From positions 1-60,783 of the IMG/VR virus record IMGVR_UViG_3300042922_000610: 60,783 bases of DNA; one strand, 5' to 3'. Each line of letters starts with the position of its first letter. The first letter of the stretch is position 1. Origin of the DNA: a virus. The notes under the pieces are model-generated. The model worked only from the letters and a program-made list of their open reading frames with translations, was not told the DNA's origin and ran no database searches. Shown piece after piece: positions 21,729 through 30,524 of the stretch. The position numbers and the translations under genes were made by a program.

Positions 21729-22705
21729 TGGCACCTCTGCCGCGCCCCCAAGCATCCACCGTTTCCGCGATTTACAAGGCGTACGAGGAGCGCAACGAAC
21801 AGCGAGACGGAAAAACGATTCCCGCCTCGCAGCTTGCCGAAGAGTGCAGCAGGAAGCTTTTCTACGACTTCCGCTGGACGACGCCGCACGAGCACATACC
21901 TGGCCGCACGCTGCGCATCTTCGAAACCGGCAACATCGAGGAAGACCGCTGGATTGAAAACCTGCGCATGATCGGATGCGAGGTTGTCGATCGCGCGCCA
22001 GACGGCCGTCAAATCCGCGTCGATCTGGCTGGCGGCCACGTCGGCGGCTTTCTCGATTCCGAGATCCTTGGCTTGCCGGAGGCGCCGAAGACTTGGCATG
22101 TGGGCGAAATAAAAAGTCACAATCTGAAGAGCTTCACGGCCCTGAAGAAGGATGGCGTTCGCGTCAGCAATCCGCTGCATTTCGGGCAGATGCAGGTTTA
22201 CATGCATGCGCGAGGGCGCGACAGGGCGGTCTATCTCGCAGTATGCAAAGACAACGACGAGCTCTATGCAGAGCGGATCCATTACGATCTGGAATACTGC
22301 CTGCGGCTGCTTGCAAAGGCGGAGCGCATTATCAACGCGCACGAGCCGCCGGCAAAACTGCACGAAGATCCGACTGCCAAGATGGCCTTCGCCTGCGGAT
22401 GGTGCAAGCACCGCGGCATCTGCCACGAGGACGCATGGCCGCGCTCAAATTGCAGGACATGCCTTTATGCGTCTCCGGAGCAGGGCGGCACATGGTCCTG
22501 TTCACGCTTCAACAAGCCCTTGTCGCTCGACGAGCAGAAGGCGGGATGCCCTGCCCATTTGTTTTTGCCGGCGCTGATTCCAGGCGAACAACTAGATTGC
22601 GACGAGGCCGCCGAAACAGTGACGTACAGGCTGCGCAGCGGTCAAATCTACGTAGACGGCGCCGCGAACGACAACGACCCGCCCATTGCCGCGCAAGCGG
22701 CGTGA
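21728..22705 (+). CDS. PD-(D/E)XK nuclease, Cas4/RecB-like with Cys cluster
   Basis: 325 residues. The nuclease motifs are GGHVGGFLDSEILG (Asp) and VGEIKSHN (ExK). A C-terminal Cys-rich region (FACGWCKHRGICHE, NCRTCLY, TWSCSRF, GCPAHLF) could hold an iron-sulfur or zinc site, as in Cas4/AddB-like exonucleases. With Sak4 and DUF669 it would form an exonuclease-annealase recombination set. ATG 21728 overlaps the previous TGA. Confidence 0.75.
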   Translation: MAPLPRPQASTVSAIYKAYEERNEQRDGKTIPASQLAEECSRKLFYDFRWTTPHEHIPGRTLRIFETGNIEEDRWIENLRMIGCEVVDRAPDGRQIRVDLAGGHVGGFLDSEILGLPEAPKTWHVGEIKSHNLKSFTALKKDGVRVSNPLHFGQMQVYMHARGRDRAVYLAVCKDNDELYAERIHYDLEYCLRLLAKAERIINAHEPPAKLHEDPTAKMAFACGWCKHRGICHEDAWPRSNCRTCLYASPEQGGTWSCSRFNKPLSLDEQKAGCPAHLFLPALIPGEQLDCDEAAETVTYRLRSGQIYVDGAANDNDPPIAAQAA

Positions 22706-22711
22706 CCACTA

Positions 22712-22748
22712 CGGCCTCACCAGCCGAACACCACAAAGAGGAGACGAT
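22712..22748 (+). promoter_or_regulatory. Short hairpin leader with CTCACCA loop
   Basis: CGGC (22712-22715) pairs with GCCG (22723-22726) around CTCACCA; CACCACAAAGAGGAGAC follows before ATG 22749. The stem is only 4 bp, but loop and spacing match the other leaders. Confidence 0.5.
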
Positions 22749-23258
22749 ATGCAACCCGCAATAGCACCCGCCACCGAACAAGCAAGGCCAGCGTGGTATG
22801 ACCAAAAGCTAGTCGAGCACACGCATCTCATTCGCAGCATAGCCTACAAGCGCCGCTATGGTGTCATGGCCGAAGAGCTAGTGCAGGATATTTATGTCTC
22901 AGCCTTGCAGCGGTGGCACTACTACGATGAAAAGCACGAATTCGGAATCTGGATCAGGCTTGTAGCTAGCCACGTCATGGCCAGACAACGAGAGAAGGCT
23001 GGCCGTATCAAGCGAACAGCTAAGTTGGTGCCGATCAAGGACGTGAGCCCCGCCACGCCGCCGACCCAGCATGACTATGCAGAGTTGTCGGAAACGTTAC
23101 GACGTCTTTCCGGCACGCGCGATAGCGACGTGCTCATGCGTTACGCCATGGGCGAAGAACTGGGCGAGATAGCTGTCGACTACGGGGTTAGTAGGAATCG
23201 CATTCACCAACTTTGCCAGCGCGAGCGCGAGCGATTGGCGGCGAGGGCCGCGGCATGA
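22749..23258 (+). CDS. Sigma-factor-like protein (ECF type)
   Basis: 169 residues. Region 2 is visible at about 25-70 (IRSIAYKRRYGVMAEELVQD, then SALQRWHYYDEKHEFGIWIR). Region 4 HTH lies at about 125-165 (YAMGEELGEIAVDYGVSRNR, IHQLCQRERERL). The two-domain architecture and length fit an ECF sigma factor. It could direct RNA polymerase to phage middle or late promoters, which would explain why no obvious sigma-70 promoter precedes the head genes; this is inference. Confidence 0.72.
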   Translation: MQPAIAPATEQARPAWYDQKLVEHTHLIRSIAYKRRYGVMAEELVQDIYVSALQRWHYYDEKHEFGIWIRLVASHVMARQREKAGRIKRTAKLVPIKDVSPATPPTQHDYAELSETLRRLSGTRDSDVLMRYAMGEELGEIAVDYGVSRNRIHQLCQRERERLAARAAA

Positions 23259-24040
23259 GCCACGCGAACGATAACAAAAAGCGGCGTGCAAAGCCCGGCG
23301 AGGCAAGGGCCTGGTTGGATGACGTAATTGCGCGCAAGGATGAAATTAAAGGCTGCGTCTTCTGGCCGTTCTCACGAGACCAAAAGGGCTACGCAAAAAT
23401 CAATGTTGGCGGCAAGCCCGACAATGCACATCGCGTGGTTTGCAAGGCCGTTAAGGGTGAACCGCCGACGCCTAGCCATCAGGCAGCCCATAATTGCGGC
23501 AATGGAAAGTTTGGCTGCATCAGCCCTGACTGCTTGCGGTGGGCCACTCAAATCGAGAACGAGGCGGACAAAATCATCCACGGCACACGCCTGATGGGGC
23601 AGGACGTCAGCAACTCCAAAATCACAATAGAAACGGCGCGCATGATCCATGTCCTGCGGGCAAAGGGAATGACGCAGGAGGAGATTGCGTCGTCCCTCGA
23701 TATCCTGCGCCAGCAGGTCAGCCGGATCGCGTCTGGCGACAGGTGGGCGCATATTCACCCCGACAATGACAGCGTGACCGCCTCCATGGTTTCAGATGTT
23801 GCAAGCAATCGTTCCACTGCCGATTGTCGCGTCTCTATTTCCGATTCCCAGGTTAGGCAAGCGCACGTCCTTCGCGCGTTAGGTCAAACCTACGAAGAAA
23901 TCGGCAAAGCTCTAGGGATGGATACCAAGCAGGCGAACCGCATTGTTCGCGGAGATCGTCGGCGGAATCTGCATCCTGAAAATGATCCAGTAACCGCACG
24001 AATGATAGCGGAAGCGACCAGTGAAAAGGTTGCCGCATAA
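23255..24040 (+). CDS. HNH endonuclease with duplicated C-terminal HTH module
   Basis: 261 residues. HNH-like core at about 55-110 (DNAHRVVCKAVKGEPPTPSH, QAAHNCGNGKFGCISPDCLR). Two copies of a helix-turn-helix unit follow: ETARMIHVLRAKGMTQEEIA ... GDRWAHIHPDND and SQVRQAHVLRALGQTYEEIG ... GDRRRNLHPEND. The repeats probably read DNA. It resembles a free-standing homing endonuclease inserted between the sigma-like and helicase genes, with ATGA and TAATG overlaps to both. Confidence 0.78.
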   Translation: MSHANDNKKRRAKPGEARAWLDDVIARKDEIKGCVFWPFSRDQKGYAKINVGGKPDNAHRVVCKAVKGEPPTPSHQAAHNCGNGKFGCISPDCLRWATQIENEADKIIHGTRLMGQDVSNSKITIETARMIHVLRAKGMTQEEIASSLDILRQQVSRIASGDRWAHIHPDNDSVTASMVSDVASNRSTADCRVSISDSQVRQAHVLRALGQTYEEIGKALGMDTKQANRIVRGDRRRNLHPENDPVTARMIAEATSEKVAA

Positions 24041-25770
24041 TGGCCCTCCGATACTACCAACGCGAGGCCGTCGACTCGGTATTCGACTATTGGCAAGAGG
24101 AGGCCGGCCACCCCCTCATCGACATGGCAACAGGGACGGGCAAGAGCATGACTCTTGCCACGCTCTTTCAGGAGCTTGTAACAGGCTGGCCCGACATGCG
24201 GCTCGTTTGCGTTACGCATGTGGTTGAGCTTGTCGAGGCCAACTTCAAGGAACTGCTAGGTATTTTCCCGTTTGCCCCAGCAGATTTGTACGCATCCGCC
24301 CTTGGTCGGAGGAGTGCGCGAGCGCAGATACTGTTTGCTCAGTTGCAGACCGTCTACAGCAAGGCGGCCGAGATCGGCTGGGTTGACGTATTGGCGATCG
24401 ACGAAGTGCACCTCGTTCCGAACGACGCCAACACGATGTATCGCATCTTCATTGATGCCTTGCTGGCCATTAACCCAGATATGAAGATCGTTGGCCTGTC
24501 TGCCACACTTTTCCGCCTGGATAGCGGGCGATTGGATGAAGGCGATGACCGCCTATTTAGTAAGGTCGTCTACAGCTACGATATTCGCCGCGGCATTGAC
24601 GATGGCTACCTGACCCCCATTACGTCCAAGCCGACGCAGACAAAGCAGGACACGTCGGCCGTTCCGATGCGCGGCAACGATCTCGCCAAGGGAGCGCTGC
24701 AAAAGGCTGTCGACAAGGATTGGCTCAACCGGCAGATCATGGAAGAGGTGATGGACACGGAGGGCCATCGAAAGACCGCGCTGTTCTTCTGCGCCGGCAT
24801 CGAGCACGCGACGCACATGCGCGACATCGTGCGCGACATGGGCAAGACTTGCGAGGTGCTGTCTGGAAACACGCCAAAGACCGAGCGGCGAAACATGATC
24901 GAGGCGCTGAAGCGCGGCGAGATATGGGCCATCAGCAATGACAATGTAATGTCCACTGGCACCAATGTGCCTGGCATTGATCTCATAGTTGACGCGGCCA
25001 GAACAAAGTCGGCAAGCCGTTATGTCCAACGCGTCGGGCGCGGTACTAGGGTGGTCTACCCTCGCGGGTTCGACGCCGAGTCAGCGAGTGCAGAAGAGCG
25101 GCGAGCGGCTATCGCGGGACATGTGAAGCCGAACTGCCGATACATGGACTTTGCCGGCAATATCGCCGAGCACGGCCCAGTCGACATGATTACTCCGAAG
25201 AAGCCGGCGAAGGGCGAGGGCACTGCGCCGATCAAGGTATGCCCGCAATGCGAGGAGATTTTGCACGCCTCGCTTCGCGTCTGCTGGTGCTGTGGCAATG
25301 AGTTTGAGTTTGACGACACTCCGAAGCTGCAAACGCGGCCGACCGATGCTCCAATCATCTCCACACAGGAGCCTGATTGGCGACGGGTGACATCGCGAAA
25401 ATTCGCATTCCATCCCGGCAAGGCCGGAAAGGTCGATTCGGTGAAGGTCACGTATTTCGCTGGCTATACCGCCATCAACGATTGGCTCGGGCCGGCGCAC
25501 ACTGGTTTCTTTAAGACAAAAACTGACCGATGGTGGCTCGCTCACGGGGGCTCCCGGCCAATGCCCAAGACACCTCTCGAGTTTTTAGAGCGCCAGGGGG
25601 AGTTGAATGAAACAGCCGAGATTTCGGTGATTCCGAATAAAAAGTACTGGAATGTAAAGGACTACAAGGCCGGAGAGGCGAAAGCTCCCGCAAACGACAA
25701 CCACGAACCACCCGCAAACGACAATCGCCCAAGCTGGGCGTGGGAGCTAGAGGCCGATGTACCATTTTAG
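24040..25770 (+). CDS. Superfamily 2 DNA helicase
   Basis: 576 residues. Motif I ATGTGKS (30-36), motif II DEVH, motif III SATLFR, and motif VI QRVGRGTRV define an SF2 (UvsW/SSL2-like) helicase. A Cys4 zinc finger (CPQCEEI ... CWCCGNEF) and a C-terminal domain follow. The tail holds two ANDN peptides. It probably drives branch migration or origin melting in phage replication and recombination. Confidence 0.85.
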   Translation: MALRYYQREAVDSVFDYWQEEAGHPLIDMATGTGKSMTLATLFQELVTGWPDMRLVCVTHVVELVEANFKELLGIFPFAPADLYASALGRRSARAQILFAQLQTVYSKAAEIGWVDVLAIDEVHLVPNDANTMYRIFIDALLAINPDMKIVGLSATLFRLDSGRLDEGDDRLFSKVVYSYDIRRGIDDGYLTPITSKPTQTKQDTSAVPMRGNDLAKGALQKAVDKDWLNRQIMEEVMDTEGHRKTALFFCAGIEHATHMRDIVRDMGKTCEVLSGNTPKTERRNMIEALKRGEIWAISNDNVMSTGTNVPGIDLIVDAARTKSASRYVQRVGRGTRVVYPRGFDAESASAEERRAAIAGHVKPNCRYMDFAGNIAEHGPVDMITPKKPAKGEGTAPIKVCPQCEEILHASLRVCWCCGNEFEFDDTPKLQTRPTDAPIISTQEPDWRRVTSRKFAFHPGKAGKVDSVKVTYFAGYTAINDWLGPAHTGFFKTKTDRWWLAHGGSRPMPKTPLEFLERQGELNETAEISVIPNKKYWNVKDYKAGEAKAPANDNHEPPANDNRPSWAWELEADVPF

Positions 25771-25807
25771 GATAATACGAAATGCACACCTAGCACGATT
25801 AGGTGCG

Positions 25808-25836
25808 TTGACAAATTTGTAGAGCCGAACTATTTC
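25808..25836 (+). promoter_or_regulatory. Operator-promoter 5, before a micro-gene
   Basis: TTGACA (25808-25813), 17 bp, TATTTC (25831-25836); ACAAATTTGT at 25811-25820. It lies just after the helicase and drives the 26-codon gene at 25865. Confidence 0.75.
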
Positions 25837-25864
25837 TGCCGCATCGCAACAACGGAGGTGCGGC

Positions 25865-25945
25865 ATGATTCTACACGGCGAACAAAGCAGAAGATGGCGA
25901 GTGACGAAAGCCAAGCGCATAAGACGGCCGGCGCGTGGGCGCTGA
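25865..25945 (+). CDS. 26-residue highly basic peptide gene
   Basis: ATG 25865 has a strong CGGAGGTG site seven bases upstream. The peptide (MILHGEQSRRWRVTKAKRIR and six more) is over one third Arg/Lys. It lies between two identical operator-promoters (25808 and 25950), so it is a separately regulated unit. It could bind RNA or DNA, or act as a leader. Small size limits confidence. Confidence 0.5.
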   Translation: MILHGEQSRRWRVTKAKRIRRPARGR

Positions 25946-25949
25946 AAGG

Positions 25950-25978
25950 TTGACAAATTTGTAGAAATGAATTAAGAC
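25950..25978 (+). promoter_or_regulatory. Operator-promoter 6
   Basis: TTGACA (25950-25955), 17 bp, TAAGAC (25973-25978); ACAAATTTGT at 25953-25962. It starts the unit beginning with the gene at 26029 (Gp157 and methyltransferases). Confidence 0.82.
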
Positions 25979-25988
25979 TGGACCAAAC

Positions 25989-26028
25989 CGCGGAGTACCG
26001 CCCGCGAGCACCACAAGAGGAGACAGAT
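25989..26028 (+). promoter_or_regulatory. Hairpin leader with ACC in loop
   Basis: CGCGG (25989-25993) with CCGCG (26002-26006) around AGTACCGC; CACCACAAGAGGAGACAGAT follows, then ATG 26029. It is the first element of the operator-promoter 6 transcript. Confidence 0.55.
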
Positions 26029-26280
26029 ATGATTGCCGAGGAAAGAAGAAGACCGGACGCCGACGAGGCGCAGAACCAACCGCGCATTGTTGCGGAAGCA
26101 ACAAGCGGCGGTGAGTGGCTGCAGCACGACTTGTCGAAGCGCAGACCAGTAGAACTAGACGAGATGGTCATTACCCGCTGCGCTGGCGATTGGCGAGAAG
26201 AGGCGGAGGAGTGGGGCGCTAGCCCAGCCAACAAAGTAGATTGGGAAGCCGTGCTGGAATACCGAGTGGTGGCAGCATGA
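26029..26280 (+). CDS. Small acidic hypothetical protein
   Basis: 83 residues; very acidic, with GEWLQHDLSKRRPVELDEMV in the middle. First gene after operator-promoter 6 and hairpin leader; ATGA overlap with Gp157. Function unknown. Confidence 0.55.
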   Translation: MIAEERRRPDADEAQNQPRIVAEATSGGEWLQHDLSKRRPVELDEMVITRCAGDWREEAEEWGASPANKVDWEAVLEYRVVAA

Positions 26281-26810
26281 CCCGCCCAGCCAACGATAAC
26301 CGCCAAGCGCAATTCCTAGCCGCCGACGTCGCCAACCTGGCGGCCGAGATTGACGCGCTTTTTGCTGCCTATCCCGACCTTCAAGAGGACTCCGAACTCC
26401 GCGCCGACATGCTGGAGGGCGAAACAAATTTGCATGCCGTGCTTGAGAGGCTTCTGTCTATGGAGCGAGAAGCGGTAAGCATGGCTGCCGCCGTGAAGAC
26501 GCGCATTGACGAACTGACTGCCCGCCGGCAACGCGCGGAGCGGAAAAAGGACGCGATGCGGTCGCTAATGTTACGCCTACTAAAAAGCGCCGATCTGCAG
26601 AAAGTGCCGCTCACCGAGGCTACGGTCAGTGTGACGAAGGGCCGGCAGTCGGTCGAGATCGTCGACGAGGCGCGATTGCCTAAGAAGGTACTGAAGATCG
26701 TCACCACGCCTGACAAAACGGCGATAAAAGCGCTGCTGGACGCCGGCAAGAAGGTGCCTGGGGCGCAGTTGAAGGCGGGCGACGATACGATCTCGGTGCG
26801 CGCCGCATGA
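26277..26810 (+). CDS. Siphovirus Gp157-family protein
   Basis: 177 residues. A long helical coiled-coil start (about 15-90) leads to a beta-rich C-terminus with LTEATVSVTKGRQSVEIVDE and EARLPKKVLKI, the signature of the Gp157 family. Members have been linked to phage resistance in streptococci and lie in early operons, but their biochemical role is unclear. The N-terminus has ANDN. Confidence 0.8.
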   Translation: MTRPANDNRQAQFLAADVANLAAEIDALFAAYPDLQEDSELRADMLEGETNLHAVLERLLSMEREAVSMAAAVKTRIDELTARRQRAERKKDAMRSLMLRLLKSADLQKVPLTEATVSVTKGRQSVEIVDEARLPKKVLKIVTTPDKTAIKALLDAGKKVPGAQLKAGDDTISVRAA

Positions 26811-27001
26811 GCATCACCGATTGCGACCACGTCTGCGCCCGGTGCGGAGAGCACATGACGGTATGCTTCCTGTGTGCTGACCAGCCTTCTGCCGTAGTTC
26901 GCATTGGCAGCCCGCAACAGAGAAGAGAAGACGACGCCGAGATTGCCGCGCAGGAGCGCGCAATACGGCGTGCCGCAGCCCGTCGGCAAGGTTGGCTCTA
27001 A
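26807..27001 (+). CDS. Small zinc-ribbon protein
   Basis: 64 residues. Cys pairs CARCGEH and CFLCADQ probably bind zinc. The C-terminal half is a charged helix (DDAEIAAQERAIRRAAARRQ). ATGA overlap with Gp157. Function unknown. Confidence 0.6.
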   Translation: MSITDCDHVCARCGEHMTVCFLCADQPSAVVRIGSPQQRREDDAEIAAQERAIRRAAARRQGWL

Positions 27002-27008
27002 CCGCCCC

Positions 27009-27098
27009 ACTGCCGCGCCCTAGCGCGCAGTCAACCACCAACACCACCCGCGCGCCACCAACGCGCGGGACACCACACCTAGAGGAGACAACAGCCCC
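27009..27098 (+). promoter_or_regulatory. Double-hairpin leader before the DNA methyltransferase
   Basis: First hairpin 27009-27031 (ACTGC and GCGC arms, bulged C, CCTA loop). Second hairpin: CCCGCGCG (27047-27054) with CGCGCGGG (27062-27069), perfect 8 bp, loop CCACCAA. CACCACACCTAGAGGAGAC follows before ATG 27099. Neither hairpin has a T-run. Confidence 0.65.
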
Positions 27099-28421
27099 AT
27101 GGGCAACAATGGCATCACACAGATGCACGACGGGAGAGTCGTGCTCCATCAGGCAGACTGCCGCGACGTTCTGCGCGGCATCGCCGACAATTCGATCGAC
27201 TCGGTGGTCACGGATCCACCCTACGCGCTCGTTTCCATCCAGAAGCGTTTCGGTAAGCCGGGTTCAGCCCCGGCCAAAGACGTTTATGGACGTGGCGCCG
27301 CCGGGTTCATGGGCAAGCAGTGGGATACCGGCGAAGTCGCATTCAACGAGGAATTCTGGGCCGAAGTGCTGCGCGTGCTCAAGCCTGGCGGGCATGTCGT
27401 CGCGTTCTCCGGCACGCGGACCTATCACCGCATGGCGGTGGCGATCGAGGATGCCGGCTTCGAAATCCGCGACCAGTTGGGCTGGGTGTATGGTTCTGGG
27501 TTTCCGAAGTCGCACAACCAGCACGGCGACTGGGAAGGGTGGGGAACAGCGCTGAAGCCCGCGTGGGAGCCTATCGCGCTGGCGCGCAAGCCGCTCGACG
27601 GGACGGTTGCGGCCAATCTCGCAGAGTGGGGCGTGGGCGCGATCAATGTTGATGGGTGCCGGGTCGGTGATGAGGTAGTCGGCTGGGGCGGTGGCGCTGC
27701 TGGCGGCAACACATGGAACGATGAGAACTGCGGCCTCGCCAAGGGCGGCGAGGCGCGCCCGGTAGTCGGCCGCTGGCCCGCCAACATCGTCCACGACGGC
27801 AGCGACGAGGTGCTGGCGGCGTTTCCTGACACCAAGAGCGGCAGCCGTAAGGCGGGCGAGTACGGGCTGATGGGATACCACGGCGCGGACGCTGCACCCA
27901 TGCCAGCGATTGATGGCGACTCCGGTTCTGCAGCCCGCTTCTTCTATTGCGCCAAGGCCAGCCGTGCTGATCGGGATGCTGGGCTAGACCACCTGCCGAA
28001 GAAAGCTGGCGGCATGGTGTCGAACACCAGTGGCCAGCACATCACTCGCCGCGATGAGGGCTATGAGCCGACGCCCCGCGCCAACACCCACCCCACCGTC
28101 AAGCCAACCAGCCTCATGCAGTGGCTCTGCCGCCTCATCACGCCTCCCGGCGGCGTCATTCTGGATCCATTCATGGGCTCTGGCTCGACGGGCAAGGCCG
28201 CTGTGCTGGAGGGTTTCCAGTTTATCGGCTGCGAGCGCGAGGACGAATACATGCCGATCGCCACGGCGCGCATTGCGTGGGCAATCGGTGCGGTCAGCCA
28301 GGACGAGCCAGAACAGCGGCCCGTTGCAGCGGTAGCGCAACCAGCCGCCGCTCCTGCTGCGGCGAACGACAATCAACCCGCAGACTTGTTCTCGGCCGCT
28401 CCGCTGGCAGGTGCCGCATGA
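27099..28421 (+). CDS. DNA N6-adenine/N4-cytosine methyltransferase
   Basis: 440 residues. The catalytic DPPY motif is near residue 46 (VVTDPPYALVS) and the SAM-binding motif is at the C-terminal side (ILDPFMGSGSTGKAAVLEGF), the beta-class order. A long variable region between them should hold the target recognition part. No cognate restriction enzyme is nearby, so it is an orphan enzyme, likely protecting phage DNA or altering regulation. The tail carries ANDN and a QPADLF sequence that loosely resembles a clamp-binding motif. Confidence 0.88.
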   Translation: MGNNGITQMHDGRVVLHQADCRDVLRGIADNSIDSVVTDPPYALVSIQKRFGKPGSAPAKDVYGRGAAGFMGKQWDTGEVAFNEEFWAEVLRVLKPGGHVVAFSGTRTYHRMAVAIEDAGFEIRDQLGWVYGSGFPKSHNQHGDWEGWGTALKPAWEPIALARKPLDGTVAANLAEWGVGAINVDGCRVGDEVVGWGGGAAGGNTWNDENCGLAKGGEARPVVGRWPANIVHDGSDEVLAAFPDTKSGSRKAGEYGLMGYHGADAAPMPAIDGDSGSAARFFYCAKASRADRDAGLDHLPKKAGGMVSNTSGQHITRRDEGYEPTPRANTHPTVKPTSLMQWLCRLITPPGGVILDPFMGSGSTGKAAVLEGFQFIGCEREDEYMPIATARIAWAIGAVSQDEPEQRPVAAVAQPAAAPAAANDNQPADLFSAAPLAGAA

Positions 28422-28765
28422 TCTTCACCAAAACATCACTACCCGACGGCACGCCATCCATCTGTGCCTGTTGCGGTCGCCACTCTGTCGGAATCGGCCT
28501 CGGCAAAGCCCCCGGTGACGAGCGCTACCTCTGCGGCGAGTGCATCCTGCTCATCGAGCAAATCAAGTCGGTGCGGCGCTGGGACATCTACGAGATGCAG
28601 GCGCGCAAGGGCGGCATGGATGCCGCAGCTGGCCTGGTGGAGGAGTTCGGCTCTGACCTTGGCGAGTGGAGTGAGGAGCAGGTTTTAATCTTCGTTGGCA
28701 CTGTATGGCGTGGATGTGTGGATCGGTTGCATGAGTTGTTGAGATCTGGGGAGGCGCCGTTTTGA
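28418..28765 (+). CDS. Zinc-finger hypothetical protein
   Basis: 115 residues. Cys pairs CACCGRH and CGECILL suggest a zinc ribbon at about 15-45. The C-terminal helical part (SEEQVLIFVGTVWRGCVDRL) matches a small family in rhizobial phages. ATGA overlap with the methyltransferase. Confidence 0.6.
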   Translation: MIFTKTSLPDGTPSICACCGRHSVGIGLGKAPGDERYLCGECILLIEQIKSVRRWDIYEMQARKGGMDAAAGLVEEFGSDLGEWSEEQVLIFVGTVWRGCVDRLHELLRSGEAPF

Positions 28766-28971
28766 TGAATCTGAAAATCAGCAATACCGCGCCAGAGCAC
28801 TGGCACGACGCCATCGAAGTGGCTCAAAAATTCAGCGCCGACTACCCGGAACGCAACGGGTTCTATGCCGGCGTCGCATTCCTCGACCTTAGCGGCAAGA
28901 GGCCGCCTTTCTATGCGTATCGCACAAAGACGTCGATCGTCGTTCGCGGTGATTTGGAGGGTGCGCAATGA
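28765..28971 (+). CDS. Small hypothetical protein
   Basis: 68 residues from ATG 28765 (TTG 28762 possible), coupled to genes on both sides. Contains EHWHDAIEVAQKF and ends in a beta segment. No domain recognised. Confidence 0.5.
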   Translation: MNLKISNTAPEHWHDAIEVAQKFSADYPERNGFYAGVAFLDLSGKRPPFYAYRTKTSIVVRGDLEGAQ

Positions 28972-30524
28972 ACCACGCAAACGACAACCTGCCGATTGCT
29001 CACGCAACCGGACTCACGTTCCTCTCCGTATGCTCAGGCATCGAAGCCGCATCGGTCGCCTGGCACCCGCTCGGCTGGCGTGCCGTGGCCTATTCGGAAA
29101 TCGAGAAGTTCCCGTCGGCCGTGCTTGCTCACCATTACCCCGACGTGCCGAACCTCGGCGACTTCACCAAGATCGACGTGCGCACGCTCCAGCGCGTTGA
29201 CATCCTCGCTGGCGGCACGCCTTGCCAGGCATTCAGCGTGGCCGGCCTTCGGCAGTCCCTCGCCGACGAGCGCGGCAACCTTTCACTCGAATTCGTGAGG
29301 CTTGCGCATGAGCTTGCAGCTAACAATGGACTTCGGAATGTCGTCTGGGAAAACGTCGTCGGCGTCCTCAGCACCAAAGACAACGCCTTCGGCTGCTTCC
29401 TCGCAGGACTTGTGGGCGCAGATTCCGCCATCGACCCGCCGTCAAGACGCGGGTGGGCTCGTCACGGTATGGTCGCTGGACCTAAAGGACGGGCCGCGTG
29501 GGCTGTCAAGGATGGGCAATTTTTCGGAGTGGCCCAACGACGCCGCCGTGTCATCGTTGTCGCAGATTTTGGAAACGGGGCAGATCCCGCCTCGGTTCTT
29601 TTTGAGCCGGACGGCGTGTTCAGGGATTCTCCGCCGAGCCGAGAAGCGGGGAAAGACGTTGCCCCCACAATTAGCGCACGCACTAAGGGCGGTGGCGGAC
29701 TCGGAACCGACTTCGATCTAGATGGCGGGTTGGTTGAGTACGCGATTCAGGCGGGCGCCTTGCGGACCAATCCGGCGAGCGGGCCTGATGGTGTTGGCGT
29801 GCAGGAGCGCATTGCCTACACGCTTGAGGCGCGTTCGGAGGTGCAGGCTGTCTACGCCCCCGAAATAGCGCGTTGCGTCGCAACGCGCGAAGGTTCTTCG
29901 CAGGACTATGAGTCGACCACGATGGTGGCGGTCGGCGTCCACGGCGACGTAGCGCACACTCTCAAAGCAGAAGGTGCCGACGCGAGCGAGGACGGGACGG
30001 GACGAGGGACGCCTGTTATCGCGTTCTCCGCCAAAGACTATGGCGCAGATGCGTCGGTCGACTTAGCGCCGACCTTGCGTAGTGGCAACCACAGCGAAAG
30101 TCATGCGAATGGCGGTGTGATGCCCGCGATTGCGTTTAATTGGTATGCGTCTGCCTCGCAGAGCTTGCCGGTTGAAAGCTTCTTGCCGCCGTTGAAGACG
30201 ACCATGCAGCCAGCAGTTCTGACTTCCGCCGTCCGCCGTCTCACACCCATGGAATGCGAGCGCCTGCAGGGTTTTTGGGACAACTACACCCGCATTCCGA
30301 TCAGACGATACAAGGCGAAGAAAGTCACGCGCACGCGTCCGGAAGATATGTGGGAATGCATCGACGGGCAATGGTGGCTCATGGCTGCCGACGGCCCACG
30401 CTACAAAGCACTCGGCAATAGCTGGGCCGTGCCGAAGTTCGCGTGGCTCGGCAAGCGCATACAGGCGCTGATGCCTGTTGCGCGGGAAGCCGCAAACGAC
30501 AACACCACCGAGGAGACCGCGTAA
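28968..30524 (+). CDS. DNA cytosine-5 methyltransferase
   Basis: 518 residues. Motif I (FLSVCSGIEAASVAWHPLGW), motif IV GGTPCQAFSVAG with catalytic Cys, motif VI WENVVGVLS, and motif VIII QRRRRVIVV are clear. Motifs IX-X at the C-terminus (RRLTPMECERLQGF, YKALGNSWAV) are intact. The region between, about residues 230-420, is a large target-recognition segment. An orphan enzyme placed close to an N-methyltransferase; both would mark phage DNA against host restriction. ANDN occurs at both ends. Confidence 0.92.
   Translation: MNHANDNLPIAHATGLTFLSVCSGIEAASVAWHPLGWRAVAYSEIEKFPSAVLAHHYPDVPNLGDFTKIDVRTLQRVDILAGGTPCQAFSVAGLRQSLADERGNLSLEFVRLAHELAANNGLRNVVWENVVGVLSTKDNAFGCFLAGLVGADSAIDPPSRRGWARHGMVAGPKGRAAWAVKDGQFFGVAQRRRRVIVVADFGNGADPASVLFEPDGVFRDSPPSREAGKDVAPTISARTKGGGGLGTDFDLDGGLVEYAIQAGALRTNPASGPDGVGVQERIAYTLEARSEVQAVYAPEIARCVATREGSSQDYESTTMVAVGVHGDVAHTLKAEGADASEDGTGRGTPVIAFSAKDYGADASVDLAPTLRSGNHSESHANGGVMPAIAFNWYASASQSLPVESFLPPLKTTMQPAVLTSAVRRLTPMECERLQGFWDNYTRIPIRRYKAKKVTRTRPEDMWECIDGQWWLMAADGPRYKALGNSWAVPKFAWLGKRIQALMPVAREAANDNTTEETA

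Noticed and set aside
27999-28421. QPADLF at the methyltransferase C-terminus as a sure clamp-binding site
   Set aside because: Spacing differs from the usual QL(S/D)LF pattern, so it is mentioned only as weak support.
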